Of a stretch of 64,000 nt of DNA, positions 1 through 8,005 are shown piece by piece (the stretch's first letter is position 1; each line of letters starts with the position of its first letter). The notes below the pieces were generated by a model. It was not told the DNA's origin, ran no database searches, and saw only the letters and a list, made by a program, of their open reading frames with translations. Where the stretch lies: assembly GCA_002687175.1 (NCBI GenBank), contig NYZP01000034.1, forward strand, positions 1-64,000. Reading direction: 5' to 3'. Position numbers and translations under genes: made by a program. The DNA comes from Parcubacteria group bacterium (GTDB lineage Bacteria; Patescibacteria; ABY1; Buchananbacterales; UBA6539).

Positions 1-120
1 CTAGGAACTTCTTCAACCACTGCTTCGAGTGCAGCTCAATGGACTAACGGTATGACCGTTGCCTTGACTAATGGTGGTAAGATGGTTGCAACTTCTACAC
101 CGGTAGTTTTTTCTCGATAG
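1..120 (+). CDS. C-terminal fragment of a truncated hypothetical protein
   Basis: The window opens inside a reading frame that starts at base 1 and stops at TAG 118-120, giving 39 residues rich in Ser, Thr, Ala and Gly and ending PVVFSR. The composition resembles the low-complexity beta-rich secreted proteins found later in the window (52.3-54.7 kb), but this is too short to assign a family. A terminator-like hairpin lies about 80 bases downstream, in agreement with a real gene end. Confidence 0.5.
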   Translation, partial: LGTSSTTASSAAQWTNGMTVALTNGGKMVATSTPVVFSR

Positions 121-197
121 ATTAACTCATTAAGCTTGACAAAATTTGTTATCTATGCTAAGGTGCAATTGTTAATACTAGAAGACCTAGAAACAGG

Positions 198-236
198 AAA
201 AGATCTCGTGGTTTACCTCGAGATTTTTTCTTTTGC
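198..236 (+). terminator. Rho-independent terminator of the truncated gene
   Basis: ATCTCG at 203-208 pairs with CGAGAT at 218-223, extended by A:T pairs (AAAA on the left, T6 on the right), and is followed by a T-rich tract. It lies about 80 bases after the stop codon at 120. No gene or other signal is seen between 237 and about 400. Confidence 0.6.
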
Positions 237-402
237 CATTTTTTTTAGGTTTATTTTTTTTTAAAATTGAAATTTATAGCTTGGGTAAAAATAGCCCTTG
301 TTTTATTACGAAAGTTTTGATATTATTATCTTGCGGCTTGAAAGTAGCACCCTAGTATTAACAATGTTTCGGGGTCTAACTATCTTTCGGCCGCATTTTT
401 AT

Positions 403-430
403 TGACAAATTTTTTTTTATATGCTATACT
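403..430 (+). promoter_or_regulatory. Sigma-70-type promoter
   Basis: TTGACA (403-408) is followed after 16 bases by TATACT (425-430). This is close to the bacterial consensus and lies in a gene-free stretch. The predicted start, about 437, coincides with the first base of a perfect palindrome. Confidence 0.65.
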
Positions 431-436
431 GTATTT

Positions 437-461
437 ATAGATAGGAATATTACCTATCTAT
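437..461. repeat. Perfect 9-bp palindrome at the transcription start
   Basis: ATAGATAGG (437-445) and CCTATCTAT (453-461) are exact reverse complements with a 7-base loop. It begins 7 bases after the -10 box. It could be an operator or a 5'-end stabilising hairpin of the transcript; the sequence alone cannot separate these. Confidence 0.5.
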
Positions 462-500
462 TTAAATTGCCCCAAGATAATCAGCGGGCCAAAAACAAAA

Positions 501-551
501 ATGAAAAACACAAAATCGGCATCTTCGGACAACTCGTCTAATGGTTTTTGA
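501..551 (+). CDS. Possible 16-residue leader ORF
   Basis: ATG at 501 opens a 16-codon frame (begins MKNTKSASS, ends NGF) closed by TGA 549-551. The A-rich context before the ATG, AAAAACAAAA, recurs before the small gene at 675. A weak GC hairpin and a T7 run follow at about 556-576, which would be an attenuator-like arrangement. There is no Shine-Dalgarno sequence and no homology evidence, so this may be chance. Confidence 0.25.
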   Translation: MKNTKSASSDNSSNGF

Positions 552-609
552 AACTCGGTATTTGCCGTGTTTTTTTGTTCATTAAAAACTGAATCTAATC
601 AATGAGCAA

Positions 610-654
610 CTTAGGCTAACGCCTAAGAGTCTCTCGGTTTAGTTTAGGCTAAAC
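610..654 (+). other. Two tandem hairpins in an untranslated leader
   Basis: CTTAGGC (610-616) pairs with GCCTAAG (621-627) around TAAC, and GTTTAG (637-642) pairs with CTAAAC (649-654). Both are perfect stems and lie 20-65 bases before the ATG of the small membrane protein gene. They look like leader RNA structure. No known riboswitch motif was recognised. Confidence 0.4.
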
Positions 655-674
655 AGGTAAAAACAAAAATAAAT

Positions 675-815
675 ATGGAATCAGCTCAATTGGAACAAGC
701 TCAAGACATGGATTTCGATATAACTCGAACATTCGCCGTTTTGAGCGCTACTCTAATAATGCCGGTCTACCTGGCCTTATCAGTAGTCTCTCTCTCTTTA
801 GGTGGCATAATTTGA
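675..815 (+). CDS. Small single-pass membrane protein, unknown function
   Basis: A 46-residue frame runs from ATG 675 to TGA 813-815. The first ~17 residues are acidic and Gln-rich, and residues ~18-46 form one hydrophobic segment, so this is probably a tail-anchored or single-pass peptide. It follows a good promoter (403-430) and two leader hairpins, and precedes a strong terminator (877-919), so it sits in a complete transcription unit. No family is recognised. A chance ORF remains possible, but the promoter-hairpin-ORF-terminator order favours a real gene. Confidence 0.45.
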   Translation: MESAQLEQAQDMDFDITRTFAVLSATLIMPVYLALSVVSLSLGGII

Positions 816-876
816 TTTTAAAACTCTTTTCTAGCTTGCTTATAACACCTTTAGTTTTACTAGAGGGATAGTGGGG

Positions 877-920
877 AATCAAAAAATCTCGCAATTGTCA
901 TGCGGGATTTTTTGATTTTT
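877..920. terminator. Strong bidirectional terminator
   Basis: A 17-base arm at 877-893 pairs with 901-917 (one G-U pair, 7-base loop). A-rich and T-rich flanks allow function on both strands: for the small gene at 675 (plus) and for the topA operon ending at 957 (minus). Confidence 0.8.
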
Positions 921-956
921 AAAATGTAGTGGTAGTGCAGTGCTCTGTCTTTACGA

Positions 957-2828
957 TTATTTTTGGTATTTACATTCTTTGTTGCTGCATTTTATCTGTT
1001 CATCTTTGCCAGCGTAAACTAAGATTGATTCGCAGTCAGGACATTTTTCTGATTCAGTTTTACCTTCCGGCATAACTGGTTTACCCCAGAGGGCATTTTT
1101 ACATTCTGGATATTGATCACAGGCATAGAAGAAACCACGCTTCGAACGTTTACCCACGATATGACCCTTGCCACATTTAGGACAAGTACCGAATAATTCT
1201 GATGGTTGTTTTTTAATATATTTACAATCAGGATAGCCAGAGCATCCAGTAAATTCTCCAAAACGTCCGTGACGTTTTACTAAAGGCTTTTTACAATCAG
1301 GACATTTTTCATCAAGCTCTTCTGGCCCTTCGGCTTTTTCACCGTCAGTGCCAATTTGTTTGGTACTTTTACATTCGGGATAACCAGTACAAGCAAAAAA
1401 CTTTCCAAAGCGGCCCATTTTTATCACCATCTCCTTGCCGCATTTATCACAAACTTCATCAGATTTTTCCTCGGTGATTTTTTTCTTGTCTAATTCTTTT
1501 TCTTTGATATCTAGATTTTTTTTAAATGGTCCCCAAAATTCATGAATAATTGGTCGCCACTTTTTCTTACCTAAAGCAATCGCATCCAAATCATCTTCTA
1601 GCTCAGCCGTAAATTTATAATCAACAATTTTTGAAAAATGTTTAACTAATAAATCATTTACCAGAATACCGATGTCAGTCGGTTTTAATCTTTTTTCTTC
1701 TTTGATGACATAATTTCGGTCTTGGATTGTTGAGATGGTTGGAGCGTAGGTTGATGGTCGACCAATGCCATATTCTTCTAGGACTTTAACCAAAGTGGCT
1801 TCGGAATATCTAGCAGGGGGTTGAGTGAAGTGTTGTTCGGGAGTTATTGATATTAAATCCAGAACATCTTTTTCTTTTATGTCTGGTAAAATATTTTCCT
1901 TGGTTCCAGTTGGATAAATCTTTAAGAAACCTTCAAACTTGATAACTGAACCAGTCGATCTAAAAGTATAAGGAGTCTTGTCGGCAGCAATATCAATTCT
2001 GGTGTTGTCCATGATTGCTTCAGTCATTTGACTGGCCATCGCCCGCTGCCAAATAAGTTGATAAAGTTTAAATTGACGGTCATCTAAATAAGGTTTAACT
2101 GATTCCGGATCGTTACTGGCGGAAGTTGGTCTAATGGCTTCATGGGCCTCTTGGGCTAGTTTAGATTTAGCCTTGTATTTTCTGACGCCAGAAGTATATT
2201 TATCACCAAATTTATCTTTTATATAGTTTTCTGCTTCTTTGACAAATTTATCTGCTAAATTAACTGAGTCGGTTCTCATGTAGGTTATTAAACCAACAGC
2301 CTCTTTATCACCTAATTCAATACCTTCATACAGTTGCTGGGCAAACATCATTATTTGTTTAGCAGAATAACCAAGTCTGTTATGAGCAGTTTGCTGTAGA
2401 GTAGATGTGGTAAAAGGTGCTAAAGGTTTTTTCTTTGCTTCTTTTTTTTCCACTTCGGCAATACTGTAGGTGGCATTTTCTAAATCAGCTAATATTTTGT
2501 CAGACTGTTCTTTATTCTTAATTTCTAATTTATCTAAAATTTTATTGTCTATCTTGTGAAGTTTAGACTCAAATTGTATATCTTTTTTACCTTTTTCAGA
2601 GAAGATTGAATCAATGGTCCAATATTCATCTTCTTTAAAGGCTTCAATTTCTCGTTCTTTTTCTACAATCAAGCGAACACAAACTGACTGAACTCGACCG
2701 GCGGAAAGACCTCGAGCCACCTTAGTCCAAAGAAGAGGAGAAAGTTTATAGCCAACCAAACGATCTAAGACTCGTCTGGCCTGTTGAGCATCAACTAAAT
2801 GCATATCAATATCCCGGGGATTTTTCAA
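957..2828 (-). CDS. topA: DNA topoisomerase I, C-terminal part (frame-broken)
   Basis: This holds most of topoisomerase IA, which relaxes negatively supercoiled DNA. It carries the active-site Tyr motif TYMRTDS and four C-terminal four-Cys zinc ribbons beginning CDKCGKEM, CPDCKKPL, CPKCGKGH and CPDCESIL. Its first ATG falls in the middle of the conserved catalytic core, so it is not a natural start: the frame continues upstream to an A10 run at 2879-2888, where it meets the N-terminal part (2875-3192) after a one-base shift. Removing one A gives a continuous 744-residue protein of normal TopA length. A homopolymer sequencing error or slippage is more likely than true loss of this essential gene. 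It is the last gene of the dprA-folC-topA run. Confidence 0.93.
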   Translation of the reverse strand: MKNPRDIDMHLVDAQQARRVLDRLVGYKLSPLLWTKVARGLSAGRVQSVCVRLIVEKEREIEAFKEDEYWTIDSIFSEKGKKDIQFESKLHKIDNKILDKLEIKNKEQSDKILADLENATYSIAEVEKKEAKKKPLAPFTTSTLQQTAHNRLGYSAKQIMMFAQQLYEGIELGDKEAVGLITYMRTDSVNLADKFVKEAENYIKDKFGDKYTSGVRKYKAKSKLAQEAHEAIRPTSASNDPESVKPYLDDRQFKLYQLIWQRAMASQMTEAIMDNTRIDIAADKTPYTFRSTGSVIKFEGFLKIYPTGTKENILPDIKEKDVLDLISITPEQHFTQPPARYSEATLVKVLEEYGIGRPSTYAPTISTIQDRNYVIKEEKRLKPTDIGILVNDLLVKHFSKIVDYKFTAELEDDLDAIALGKKKWRPIIHEFWGPFKKNLDIKEKELDKKKITEEKSDEVCDKCGKEMVIKMGRFGKFFACTGYPECKSTKQIGTDGEKAEGPEELDEKCPDCKKPLVKRHGRFGEFTGCSGYPDCKYIKKQPSELFGTCPKCGKGHIVGKRSKRGFFYACDQYPECKNALWGKPVMPEGKTESEKCPDCESILVYAGKDEQIKCSNKECKYQK

Positions 2829-2874
2829 AGCTTCTTTAATTGCTTCCTCGGTAATTTCGTGGAAAACAATTCTT

Positions 2875-3192
2875 TTAATTTTTTTTTTCAGGAGTTTTAA
2901 AAATATTTACTAAGTGCCAAGAAATGGCTTCACCTTCACGGTCTTCATCAGTTGCGAAGTAGATAATTTCGGCTTTCTCGGCCAATTTTTTAAGTTCGGC
3001 TGCTTTCTTTTTGGCTTTAGTTGGAATGTCATAATCAGGCTCAAAATTATTATCAACGTCAACTCCCAGTTTAGATTTTGGTAAATCTCTGATGTGACCA
3101 AAAGAAGACTCGATTTTATAATCAGAGCCTAAAAATTTGGTAATAGTTTTTGCTTTAGTAGGGGACTCTACGATAACTAAATTTTTTGCCAT
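2875..3192 (-). CDS. topA: DNA topoisomerase I, N-terminal Toprim part (frame-broken)
   Basis: This 105-residue frame starts MAKNLVIVESPTKAKTI, the canonical TopA start, and carries the Toprim metal-binding motif DEDREGE. After TPEK it enters an A10 run (minus strand) and stops at TAA two codons later, whereas the homologous continuation (KIKRIVFHEIT) lies in another frame. Nine As would restore it. The ATG lies only 2 bases after the folC stop, so folC and topA are co-transcribed. Either an indel error or a slippage site could explain the break. Confidence 0.93.
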   Translation of the reverse strand: MAKNLVIVESPTKAKTITKFLGSDYKIESSFGHIRDLPKSKLGVDVDNNFEPDYDIPTKAKKKAAELKKLAEKAEIIYFATDEDREGEAISWHLVNIFKTPEKKN

Positions 3193-3194
3193 AT

Positions 3195-4484
3195 TTATAT
3201 TTTACGTTTCTTTAAAATTAATTCTTCTTTATAATACTTTTTTCTTAACTCACCGGCCAAGTAAAGTGACCCGGTTACCAGTACAACATCATCCTTTCTA
3301 ACACGACTTAAAACATTTGTCAAAGCTTTAGTGGAATCACTATCTACTATCACATCATTTTTGTTCTTGATGGCTTTGGCTAAATCTTTGGGAGCTAGTG
3401 GTTTTCTGTCAGTTGACTTAAATTTTGTGCAAACAATATAATCAGCCAAAGGAATTAAAGTTTTAAAGATTTTTTTCGGATCGCGGTCACGGGTTAAAGC
3501 AATAATAAGATATAATTTTTTATATGTCAACTTTTTAAGTGTAGTAACCGTGGAATCAACCTTAGAAAAATTGTGAGCGCCGTCTATAATTACCGTTGGA
3601 TTTTTTTTAACTACCTCAAATCTACAAGGTAGTTTAATTTTTTTTAACCCAGCTTTAATCTGGTTTTTTTTAACCCCTATCTCCTGGCAAGCCTTGGCGG
3701 CCAGCTCGGCATTTTCCTGTTGATGAATACCCAAAACTGGTAGTTGATAAGGCCTGACTGGTGGTTTTATAATATTTAATTTTACCTTATTTTTAAGGCA
3801 AACTTTTCTAAAGATATTTAAGACATCCTTGTTATTCTTAGAGGTGGTAAATACTTCGGTTCGTGGCTTAATAATGGCCGATTTTTCTCTGGCAATGGTG
3901 GTCAGTTTATTACCTAAAATATTTACGTGATCAAAATCAATGAGGTTTATGATGGTAATATCAGCAAAGGGGATAATATTAGTGGCATCAAAACTGCCAC
4001 CTAAACCGACTTCTAAGACAACATACTCACATTGGGCTTTTTTAAAATACAAAAAGGCAATGGCCGTAAAAATTTCAAAATAGCTGGGTCGACCGTATGG
4101 GGAGTTTTTATGAGCGTACTCAATTTTAGATTTTAGTTTTTTAACAATTTCCGCAAATTCTTCTGGATCAATAAACAGGTTATCAATTTTAATTTTTTCA
4201 ATGGAGGTGGTGCAGTAGGGTGAAGTGTACAGGCCAGTTTTGTATTTGGCTTCAATCAAGATCGATTGAACCATATTAGCAACGGAACCTTTGCCGGATG
4301 AACCACTAATATGGAAATAACGCATCTGACGGTGGGGATTACCAATCAGATTTAAGAAATACTCAAACCGTTTTAAAAATAAAGAGCGACCACTTTTTTT
4401 GGTAAAGTAGTCTGCTTTGGACATGATCGGAATTGATTCTAGATATTCAACCGCTTCGTAGTATTTTGTAAAGTTTTTTGGCAT
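3195..4484 (-). CDS. folC: Folylpolyglutamate synthase / Mur-ligase family protein
   Basis: This 429-residue enzyme adds glutamate to folates (and may join dihydropteroate to glutamate), in the cytoplasm with ATP. The ATP-binding P-loop appears as SGSSGKGSVANM near residue 60, followed by the FolC signature region (YKTGLYTSP), a Mur-ligase central domain (EVGLGGSFDATN) and the C-terminal domain with IDGAHN. Length fits FolC. It starts directly beside the stop of the queuosine transporter gene and ends 2 bases before topA, so it is in the minus-strand operon. No other folate gene is in the window, so folate or a precursor is presumably salvaged. MurC-F are less likely given the FolC-type motifs. 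Confidence 0.9.
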   Translation of the reverse strand: MPKNFTKYYEAVEYLESIPIMSKADYFTKKSGRSLFLKRFEYFLNLIGNPHRQMRYFHISGSSGKGSVANMVQSILIEAKYKTGLYTSPYCTTSIEKIKIDNLFIDPEEFAEIVKKLKSKIEYAHKNSPYGRPSYFEIFTAIAFLYFKKAQCEYVVLEVGLGGSFDATNIIPFADITIINLIDFDHVNILGNKLTTIAREKSAIIKPRTEVFTTSKNNKDVLNIFRKVCLKNKVKLNIIKPPVRPYQLPVLGIHQQENAELAAKACQEIGVKKNQIKAGLKKIKLPCRFEVVKKNPTVIIDGAHNFSKVDSTVTTLKKLTYKKLYLIIALTRDRDPKKIFKTLIPLADYIVCTKFKSTDRKPLAPKDLAKAIKNKNDVIVDSDSTKALTNVLSRVRKDDVVLVTGSLYLAGELRKKYYKEELILKKRKI

Positions 4485-5279
4485 TTATTTTTCTTTCAAC
4501 CATTTAACCCCAGCGTATATTAAAGGAGTATCAAGCAAGGCAAATAAAATTTTAAAAATCCAGTAGGGCAGGATTAAGGAAAAAATAAACAAAGTATCAA
4601 AACGTTCAGATACTCCATAAAAGGCGACAAACATAAATACTGTGGAATCAATAAACTGACTAGCAAAGGTTGAGAGGTTGTTTCTGAGCCATAGTAATTT
4701 ACCTTTGGTTTTTTCTTTCCAGAAATGAAAAGCCCAAACATCATGATACTGAGCCATTAAAAAGGCAATGATTGAAGCAATCATAATTCTGATGGATACG
4801 CCAAAGATACCAGCGTAGGCCTCTTGAGAGAAGAATGCTCTTGACGGATCAGCCGGTAGCCAAACTGAAATGGCAGTAATAATCAGAACAAACAGCATGG
4901 CACTAATACCAAAATAGATAAATTTACGGGCTACCTGTTTGCCCATTACTTCGGCCACAATGTCAGTAACTAAAAACATTACTGGCACGGTTAAGATACC
5001 GACTGAAACATGGATTGTGTTAAAAAAACTGTAAGCCAAGAAAGGCGTACCAAAAATTGTGTAGTCGGCCAGGGGAGAGGCAATCAGATTCAGGATGAAA
5101 ATAATTGGCCAAAAAATTATATTTAAAAGACCAGCTAGCAGAGCTGGGAGGTCAAAGGCGGTAATTTTACTGCCCAGAAAGTTAGCGGCTAAGAGTGAGG
5201 CGACAAACAGAGCCAGGAGTAAGTACAGTTTATCTTGCTGAGCGGCTTTACCGAGTTTTAGCATAAGTTTGGTTACCAA
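4485..5279 (-). CDS. yhhQ: Queuosine precursor transporter, VUT/YhhQ family
   Basis: This 264-residue protein has about six or seven hydrophobic segments. It carries the family signature around VSVGILTVPVMFLVTDI with VAEVMGK, and a late segment with FASQFIDSTVFM, both typical of VUT/YhhQ proteins, which import queuine-type 7-deazapurines for tRNA modification. The annotated start overlaps dprA by 32 bases; an internal Met six codons in (about 5264) would reduce the overlap. Translational coupling to dprA is likely. Family assignment is good; substrate is inferred from characterised family members. Confidence 0.85.
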   Translation of the reverse strand: MVTKLMLKLGKAAQQDKLYLLLALFVASLLAANFLGSKITAFDLPALLAGLLNIIFWPIIFILNLIASPLADYTIFGTPFLAYSFFNTIHVSVGILTVPVMFLVTDIVAEVMGKQVARKFIYFGISAMLFVLIITAISVWLPADPSRAFFSQEAYAGIFGVSIRIMIASIIAFLMAQYHDVWAFHFWKEKTKGKLLWLRNNLSTFASQFIDSTVFMFVAFYGVSERFDTLFIFSLILPYWIFKILFALLDTPLIYAGVKWLKEK

Positions 5280-6351
5280 TATTTTTGACTATGCCTTTCA
5301 TTTCCATGACCGACAAGGTTGAATTAATAATACTGATATCAAGTCTAGCGTACTGGCGAAGTTTGTCAACATGGAGTTCGCCTTTACCGAGTAGATCAAA
5401 TAAAACTTTTTCAGTTTCATTATCGGGCATTACTTCTTTTATTGCTTTAAATTCTTTGGCTTGCTCTAAATTTAAAGCTTCTAAGATATCATTGGCCGTG
5501 GTAATCAATTTGCCGCCAAGTTTAATTAGATTATTGGTGCCAATTGAATTTTGATTGTAAATATTCCCCGGCACAGCAAACACTTCCCGATTTTGATCTA
5601 AACTGTATTTAGTGGTAATCAGCGCGCCGGATTTTTCAGTGGCCTCGGTAACCAAAGTGCCTAAACTTAAACCAGATATTAAACGATTGCGACGAGGAAA
5701 ATTTTGTTTTAACGGCGGCATGCCAAAAGGGAATTCGGACACTATTGCACCGCCATTGGTGATGATTTTTTCGGCAACTCTTCGGTTAGTCGCTGGATAG
5801 ATTTGATCAATGCCTGAACCTAATACGGCCACGGTTTTCCCGCCGCAATCAACCGTGGCTTGATGGGCACAGACGTCAACCCCAAGGGCCAGTCCGGAAA
5901 TTATAGTTAGGCCGGCTTGAGCTAATTGTCTAACAATCCTTTCAGTTACCAGCCGTCCATAGGAAGTAATTTTTCGACTGCCAACAACCGCTAAAGTAAA
6001 ATCATTATTGAGGTTAAGGTTGCCTCGATAGTACAGCAGTGGAGGAGGGGAGTAAATTTCTTTGAGCAGTTTAGGATAGCCTTGATCTAAAATAGTGATT
6101 ATTTTAACCTTATTTTTTTCAACCTTTGTAAACTCTAAATTAGGATCAATTTTATTACGTTGTTCTAAAAATTCATCAATAGTTTTTTGATCAATTTTGG
6201 CTTTTAGTAAATCATTATTTGAAGCTTTCCAGGCGGTCTTAAGATCGCCAAAATAGTCTAATAATCGTTGCCAGCGAACCGGGCCAACCGAGGTGATTTG
6301 GCTAAAAGCTAACCAATATTTTAATTCATTTTTTGGTAATTTGGTTGACAT
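5248..6351 (-). CDS. dprA: DNA-processing protein DprA
   Basis: This 367-residue protein loads RecA onto incoming single-stranded DNA during transformation. It shows the Rossmann-like DprA core: VAVVGSRKITSYG near residue 120, ISGLALGVD, AVLGSGIDQIYPA, FPRRNRLISGLS and VPGNI. An N-terminal helix-hairpin region precedes the core and a C-terminal winged-helix-like segment follows. It is the first gene of the minus-strand run, with a TATAAT box (minus) 14 bases before the ATG. Competence-type DNA uptake is widespread in this group; no other com gene is visible here. Confidence 0.95.
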   Translation of the reverse strand: MSTKLPKNELKYWLAFSQITSVGPVRWQRLLDYFGDLKTAWKASNNDLLKAKIDQKTIDEFLEQRNKIDPNLEFTKVEKNKVKIITILDQGYPKLLKEIYSPPPLLYYRGNLNLNNDFTLAVVGSRKITSYGRLVTERIVRQLAQAGLTIISGLALGVDVCAHQATVDCGGKTVAVLGSGIDQIYPATNRRVAEKIITNGGAIVSEFPFGMPPLKQNFPRRNRLISGLSLGTLVTEATEKSGALITTKYSLDQNREVFAVPGNIYNQNSIGTNNLIKLGGKLITTANDILEALNLEQAKEFKAIKEVMPDNETEKVLFDLLGKGELHVDKLRQYARLDISIINSTLSVMEMKGIVKNIGNQTYAKTR

Positions 6352-6365
6352 AATTATTTTTTAGT

Positions 6366-6412
6366 ATTATAGTTAGTTATCAATATTGAACCTTCAACAA
6401 TAACCATATAAT
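6366..6412. promoter_or_regulatory. Compact divergent promoter region (dprA / orphan gene)
   Basis: On minus, TATAAT occupies 6371-6366, 14 bases before the dprA ATG; no good -35 is visible. On plus, TTGAAC (6386-6391) and TATAAT (6407-6412) are 15 bases apart and precede the orphan gene at 6431. Both predicted leaders are very short (under 15 bases). Confidence 0.5.
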
Positions 6413-6430
6413 TTAAAAGAGGTGACTATC

Positions 6431-6709
6431 ATGTCGTGGCATATAGCACCAGCCAGTGAGACTAGTGGAAGAACAGATATCGTATTTCAAACCAAAAGTG
6501 TTGATCGAGTACGGCGCAGAGTTATGATAGTTGTTCCGGTGTATAATGCCATACTGATTTTTACTAACACATCAAGTGGTGTTAAAATCATCAGTGAGAC
6601 TGATCGTCAGACAATTGATGAAAATCAACCGGCAACAACTCATGTTCCTCAAGGGGTATACAAAAGTATTGCCAGAGTAGCAGCCTCAATTTTATCACAA
6701 CCAAGATGA
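6431..6709 (+). CDS. Hypothetical 92-residue protein
   Basis: Start ATG 6431 was chosen over an upstream GTG (6422) because the Shine-Dalgarno AGAGGTG (6418-6424) sits 6 bases before it. The product begins MSWHIAPASETSG and has a central beta-prone hydrophobic stretch (VMIVVPVYNAILIF) without a signal peptide or clear membrane helix. It has its own promoter and terminator, so it is a monocistronic unit. No family recognised. It shares with three other orphan genes here (43088, 46163, 48112) a canonical Shine-Dalgarno sequence, which most housekeeping genes in this window lack. Confidence 0.65.
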   Translation: MSWHIAPASETSGRTDIVFQTKSVDRVRRRVMIVVPVYNAILIFTNTSSGVKIISETDRQTIDENQPATTHVPQGVYKSIARVAASILSQPR

Positions 6710-6715
6710 TCACTT

Positions 6716-6747
6716 GGAGCTTTAATAAATTTTAGCTCCTTTTTCTT
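6716..6747 (+). terminator. Rho-independent terminator
   Basis: GGAGCT (6716-6721) pairs with AGCTCC (6734-6739), followed by TTTTTC, seven bases after the stop of the orphan gene at 6431. Confidence 0.75.
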
Positions 6748-6948
6748 TATTAAAATGAGTATTGACATTTTTTTGATGATGTGATAACTTAATATACTTG
6801 AAGTAATAGCTTTCAAAATCCTGTTTACCAGCGGCGAAAACAAGCTTAACCCTCCTAAACTTGTTATTAGCCTTAAGCTAAGGTATTCATTGTCAATTCA
6901 ATGTATGTCTTACGCTGGTGGCAGGGTTTTGGAAGCTATTTTTTAGTT

Positions 6949-7371
6949 AGAATATGGAATTATGAATCTGGAATATGGGTTTTTGATTTCTTAATTAGGC
7001 CATTGATTATTTTATGTACTTTAATAGATTGGAGAGATATTTTCTGTAATTCTTCGATTAAGAGGTAGTTAATGCCATTTGCGATTAATATTTGATTTTG
7101 TAATTCAGTTAATGAAGCTCTTGCAATAGAATAAAATTTAACCTTTTCTTTATATGATGGACGGCCAAATCCCTCTGCGATATTTGAAGTTATAGAAACC
7201 GCACATCGTCTCATCTGACTTGTTAATCCAAATATTTCCTCTCTAGGGAATTTTTTTGTTATATAATATACAATTAATACCAGATCGTATCCTTCTTGCC
7301 AGGCATATAAATCTTTAAAAGTTTTAATTTTTTGTTTTCCAGATTCCATATTCCTAATTCTAAATTCATTA
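6949..7371. repeat. Imperfect terminal inverted repeats around the S23-type gene
   Basis: AGAATATGGAATTATGAATC at 6949-6968 followed by TGG matches, in reverse complement, the right flank at 7338-7371 (AGGAATATGGAATCTGG and ATGAATTTAGAATT). The repeats include the first codons (ATGGAATCTGG) and last codons of the gene. Such symmetric flanks suggest the gene moves or moved as a unit, though no transposase is present. Confidence 0.4.
6960..7349 (-). CDS. Four-helix-bundle protein (S23 / rRNA intervening-sequence family)
   Basis: This 129-residue all-alpha protein has the family motifs FKDLYAWQEGYDLV near the N-terminus, FPREEIFGLTSQMRRCAVSI, NIAEGFGR near residue 60 and a C-terminal amphipathic helix. 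The family was first found encoded in intervening sequences of 23S rRNA genes but is common as a stand-alone gene in Patescibacteria; its molecular role is unknown. Here there is no rRNA gene nearby. It is flanked by inverted repeats, suggesting mobility. Confidence 0.9.
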   Translation of the reverse strand: MESGKQKIKTFKDLYAWQEGYDLVLIVYYITKKFPREEIFGLTSQMRRCAVSITSNIAEGFGRPSYKEKVKFYSIARASLTELQNQILIANGINYLLIEELQKISLQSIKVHKIINGLIKKSKTHIPDS

Positions 7372-7382
7372 TTTATTAATAA

Positions 7383-7406
7383 TAAAAACGCGTTAAGATT
7401 AACGCG
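7383..7406 (-). terminator. Terminator of the LCP-der-pth operon
   Basis: An 8-bp palindrome CGCGTTAA/TTAACGCG (7389-7406, two-base loop) is followed on minus by T5 (7388-7384). It lies 28 bases beyond the pth stop. Confidence 0.75.
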
Positions 7407-7434
7407 CTACATTGATTAGTTTAAGTTGTTTTAC

Positions 7435-8004
7435 CTAATTAAATTCGTTCATGGTTTCACTGATACCCTGATCTAAGGCCAGATCAATCGCCGCTATAGT
7501 TTTTTGAACGACCTCATCAACTTTTACTTTATCAGTCTTATTAATTTTTTGCAAGACGTATTTATCGGTTGGTACTTTCATCGGAGTTAATGGTTGAATA
7601 CCAATACGAAACCGTACAAATTCTTTTGTCCCCAGTTCATTAATAATAGATTTAATTCCATTATGGCCGGCGGCCGAGGAATTTTGGGAAATGCGAATTT
7701 TACCAATTGGTAGATCAATGTCATCATGGATCACCCACAGATCGGGTGATTTTATTTTATAAAAATTAAGTAATGATTTAACTGCTTGCCCAGAGTTATT
7801 CATAAAAGTTTGTGGTTTTGTTAAAATAATTTTTTCTAAAATACCACCTTCACAAATCTCGGCTTTATGTTTGGCGCTTTTTTTAAATTTTAAAAAAGTT
7901 TCTGGTTTTTTTTGCTGTATCTGATCAACAATTAAAAAACCAACATTGTGCCATGTTTGTTGATATTTTTTTCCGGGATTACCCAGACCAACTATTAGTT
8001 TCAT
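7435..8004 (-). CDS. pth: Peptidyl-tRNA hydrolase
   Basis: This 189-residue enzyme releases peptides from prematurely dissociated peptidyl-tRNA. It begins MKLIVGLGNPGKKY, followed by the catalytic His in WHNVGF (residue ~19), the TFMNNSG motif, and HDDIDLPIGKIRI with the conserved catalytic Asp, then SSAAGHNGIKSI. Length is normal. It lies one base from der and ends the minus-strand operon. Confidence 0.97.
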   Translation of the reverse strand: MKLIVGLGNPGKKYQQTWHNVGFLIVDQIQQKKPETFLKFKKSAKHKAEICEGGILEKIILTKPQTFMNNSGQAVKSLLNFYKIKSPDLWVIHDDIDLPIGKIRISQNSSAAGHNGIKSIINELGTKEFVRFRIGIQPLTPMKVPTDKYVLQKINKTDKVKVDEVVQKTIAAIDLALDQGISETMNEFN

Positions 8005-8005
8005 A

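Noticed and set aside
957..3192. topA as a decayed pseudogene
   Set aside because: Only one homopolymer indel is present and all catalytic and zinc motifs are intact; error or slippage is far more likely.
6649..6843. Minus-strand 64-codon frame with a TTG start and a good AGGAGGG upstream
   Set aside because: It reads back through the terminator and 3' end of the orphan gene at 6431 and looks like translated terminator sequence; the Shine-Dalgarno match is probably chance, though a small peptide cannot be excluded.
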